Shown: piece by piece, positions 15,141-15,872 of the stretch | Layout of the letters: each line of letters opens with the position of its first letter | Position numbering within the stretch: position 1 is the stretch's first letter | Assembly: GCA_029287275.1 (NCBI GenBank) | Contig: JARFRL010000376.1 | Span: 1 to 15,872 of the forward strand | From: Pontiella desulfatans | GTDB lineage: Bacteria; Verrucomicrobiota; Kiritimatiellia; Kiritimatiellales; Pontiellaceae | Direction: 5' to 3' | DNA: 15,872 nucleotides | The notes under the pieces: model-generated | Told to the model about the DNA's origin: nothing | The model's database searches: none | The model's input: only the letters and a program-made list of their open reading frames with translations | Translations under genes and position numbers: made by a program

Positions 15141-15872
15141 CGTTCTCTCCGGCGCGTCGAGAGCCGAGGGCGGATTGTTTGGCGCCGTACTGGGGCTGAA
15201 TCAAGCCTTGCACGGGCAAGGGGTCGCGGTGCGCCTGCTCAGTCACATCGACGAATTCACGAGCGCGGATCTTCCGGCGTGGGCGCCCATCCCGGTCGAG
15301 CTTTATAAAGCGCGTGGTCCGTTGTTGTCTTCGTTCGCGATCAGAAAACTGCTCCGCGAAACCAGCTCCGACTTGCTGCACGTGCACGGGATTTGGCGCG
15401 ATGCTCAATGGGCCGCGCGTCAAGCGCGGAGCAAAACCGGCAAGCCGGTCGTGATCTCGCCGCATGGCATGCTCGATCCCTGGGCGGTCAAAAACTCCGC
15501 GTGGAAAAAAAAGCTGATCGGCGCCTTGTTCGCGAACGAGTCGTTGCGGCGCGCCTCCTGCCTTCACGCGCTGTGCGATTCGGAGGCCGACTCGATCCGG
15601 GCCTATGGCCTGAAAACCCCCGTGGCCGTGATTCCCAACGGCATTGAACTCCCCGAGGTGGGCGCTCCGCGGGTTCCCGCCGACCGGAAGCGACTGCTGT
15701 TCCTCGGGAGGATTCACCCGAAGAAAGGCATCGACGAGCTCCTCAAGGGCTGGGCCCACGCGCGGCTGGCCGATTGGGAACTGGTGATCGCCGGGTGGGA
15801 TGACGGCGGCCACGAGGACGGACTTAAAAAACTGGCCGCGGATTTGGGCGTCGCGGACGCGGTGTCGTTCGT
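15130..15872 (+). CDS. GT4 family glycosyltransferase, 5' part (runs off the window)
   Basis: Open from ATG 15130 to the window end (247 full codons), overlapping the previous gene by 11 bases; GTGGGG (15119-15124) lies five bases before the start. The N-terminal half shows G-A-S-R-A-E-G-G-L (8-16), an acceptor-side Gly-rich loop, L-L-H-V-H-G-I-W (82-89), and I-S-P-H-G-M-L-D-P-W-A (109-119), the signature of a GT4 subgroup with P-H-G-M-L-x-P-W. Then come L-H-A-L-C-D-S-E-A (145-153), V-I-P-N-G-I-E (167-173) at the domain joint, and L-F-L-G-R-I-H-P-K-K-G-I-D (190-202). The E-x7-E part lies beyond the window. It is very likely another transferase of the same repeat-unit assembly line. Confidence 0.92.
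   Translation, partial: MQVDVLSGASRAEGGLFGAVLGLNQALHGQGVAVRLLSHIDEFTSADLPAWAPIPVELYKARGPLLSSFAIRKLLRETSSDLLHVHGIWRDAQWAARQARSKTGKPVVISPHGMLDPWAVKNSAWKKKLIGALFANESLRRASCLHALCDSEADSIRAYGLKTPVAVIPNGIELPEVGAPRVPADRKRLLFLGRIHPKKGIDELLKGWAHARLADWELVIAGWDDGGHEDGLKKLAADLGVADAVSF

Overview
The window is part of a bacterial exopolysaccharide or capsule locus of the Wzx/Wzy type. All thirteen recognisable genes lie on the + strand, and the window cuts the first and last ones. The organism is a Gram-negative (diderm) bacterium: there is an outer-membrane export protein, an outer-membrane beta-barrel ending in Phe, and a protein with a PEP-CTERM/exosortase sorting signal. The DNA is moderately GC-rich. 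I would guess the PVC group (Verrucomicrobiota/Kiritimatiellota-like) because of the PEP-CTERM protein carrying a formylglycine-enzyme-like domain, but this is a weak inference; there is no rRNA or other taxonomic marker here.

Layout. (1) 1-1427: the 3' end of an outer-membrane polysaccharide export protein (Wza/OPX type, SLBB domain), then a beta-barrel outer-membrane protein 2 nt downstream. (2) 1428-1561: a short non-coding stretch with a perfect 20-bp palindrome set between possible -35 and -10 boxes. (3) 1562-3106: a membrane protein of the Wzy_C/O-antigen ligase family. (4) 3218-4351: a secreted protein with a formylglycine-generating-enzyme-like (SUMF1) domain and a PEP-CTERM signal, unusually followed by about 100 more residues, then a strong intrinsic terminator at 4373-4401. 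(5) 4526-6796: a Wzc-like polysaccharide co-polymerase/tyrosine autokinase with its own possible promoter and structured leader. (6) 6938-15872: a flippase (Wzx-like), a divergent GT-B glycosyltransferase, a second, different polymerase (Wzy-like), then GT2, GT4, GT2, GT4 and GT4 glycosyltransferases with small gaps or overlaps, probably one operon.

How the genes would work together (known for these families, inferred here): the glycosyltransferases build a lipid-linked repeat unit on the cytoplasmic face. The flippase moves it across the inner membrane and a Wzy-like protein polymerises it. The Wzc-like kinase sets chain length and couples to the OPX protein, which with the beta-barrel carries the chain through the outer membrane. 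At least five sugar-transfer enzymes after the flippase suggest a repeat unit of several sugars. The window contains no initiating phosphoglycosyltransferase (WbaP/WecA type), no sugar-nucleotide synthesis genes and no exosortase, so the locus must continue outside it or rely on genes elsewhere.

The most unusual points are the long helical, charged tail behind the PEP-CTERM signal, the loss of catalytic cysteines in its enzyme-like domain, two unrelated polymerase/ligase-type membrane proteins in one locus, and dyad-symmetric control elements in front of the ligase-like and kinase genes. No RNA genes, CRISPR arrays, insertion sequences or attachment sites were seen.
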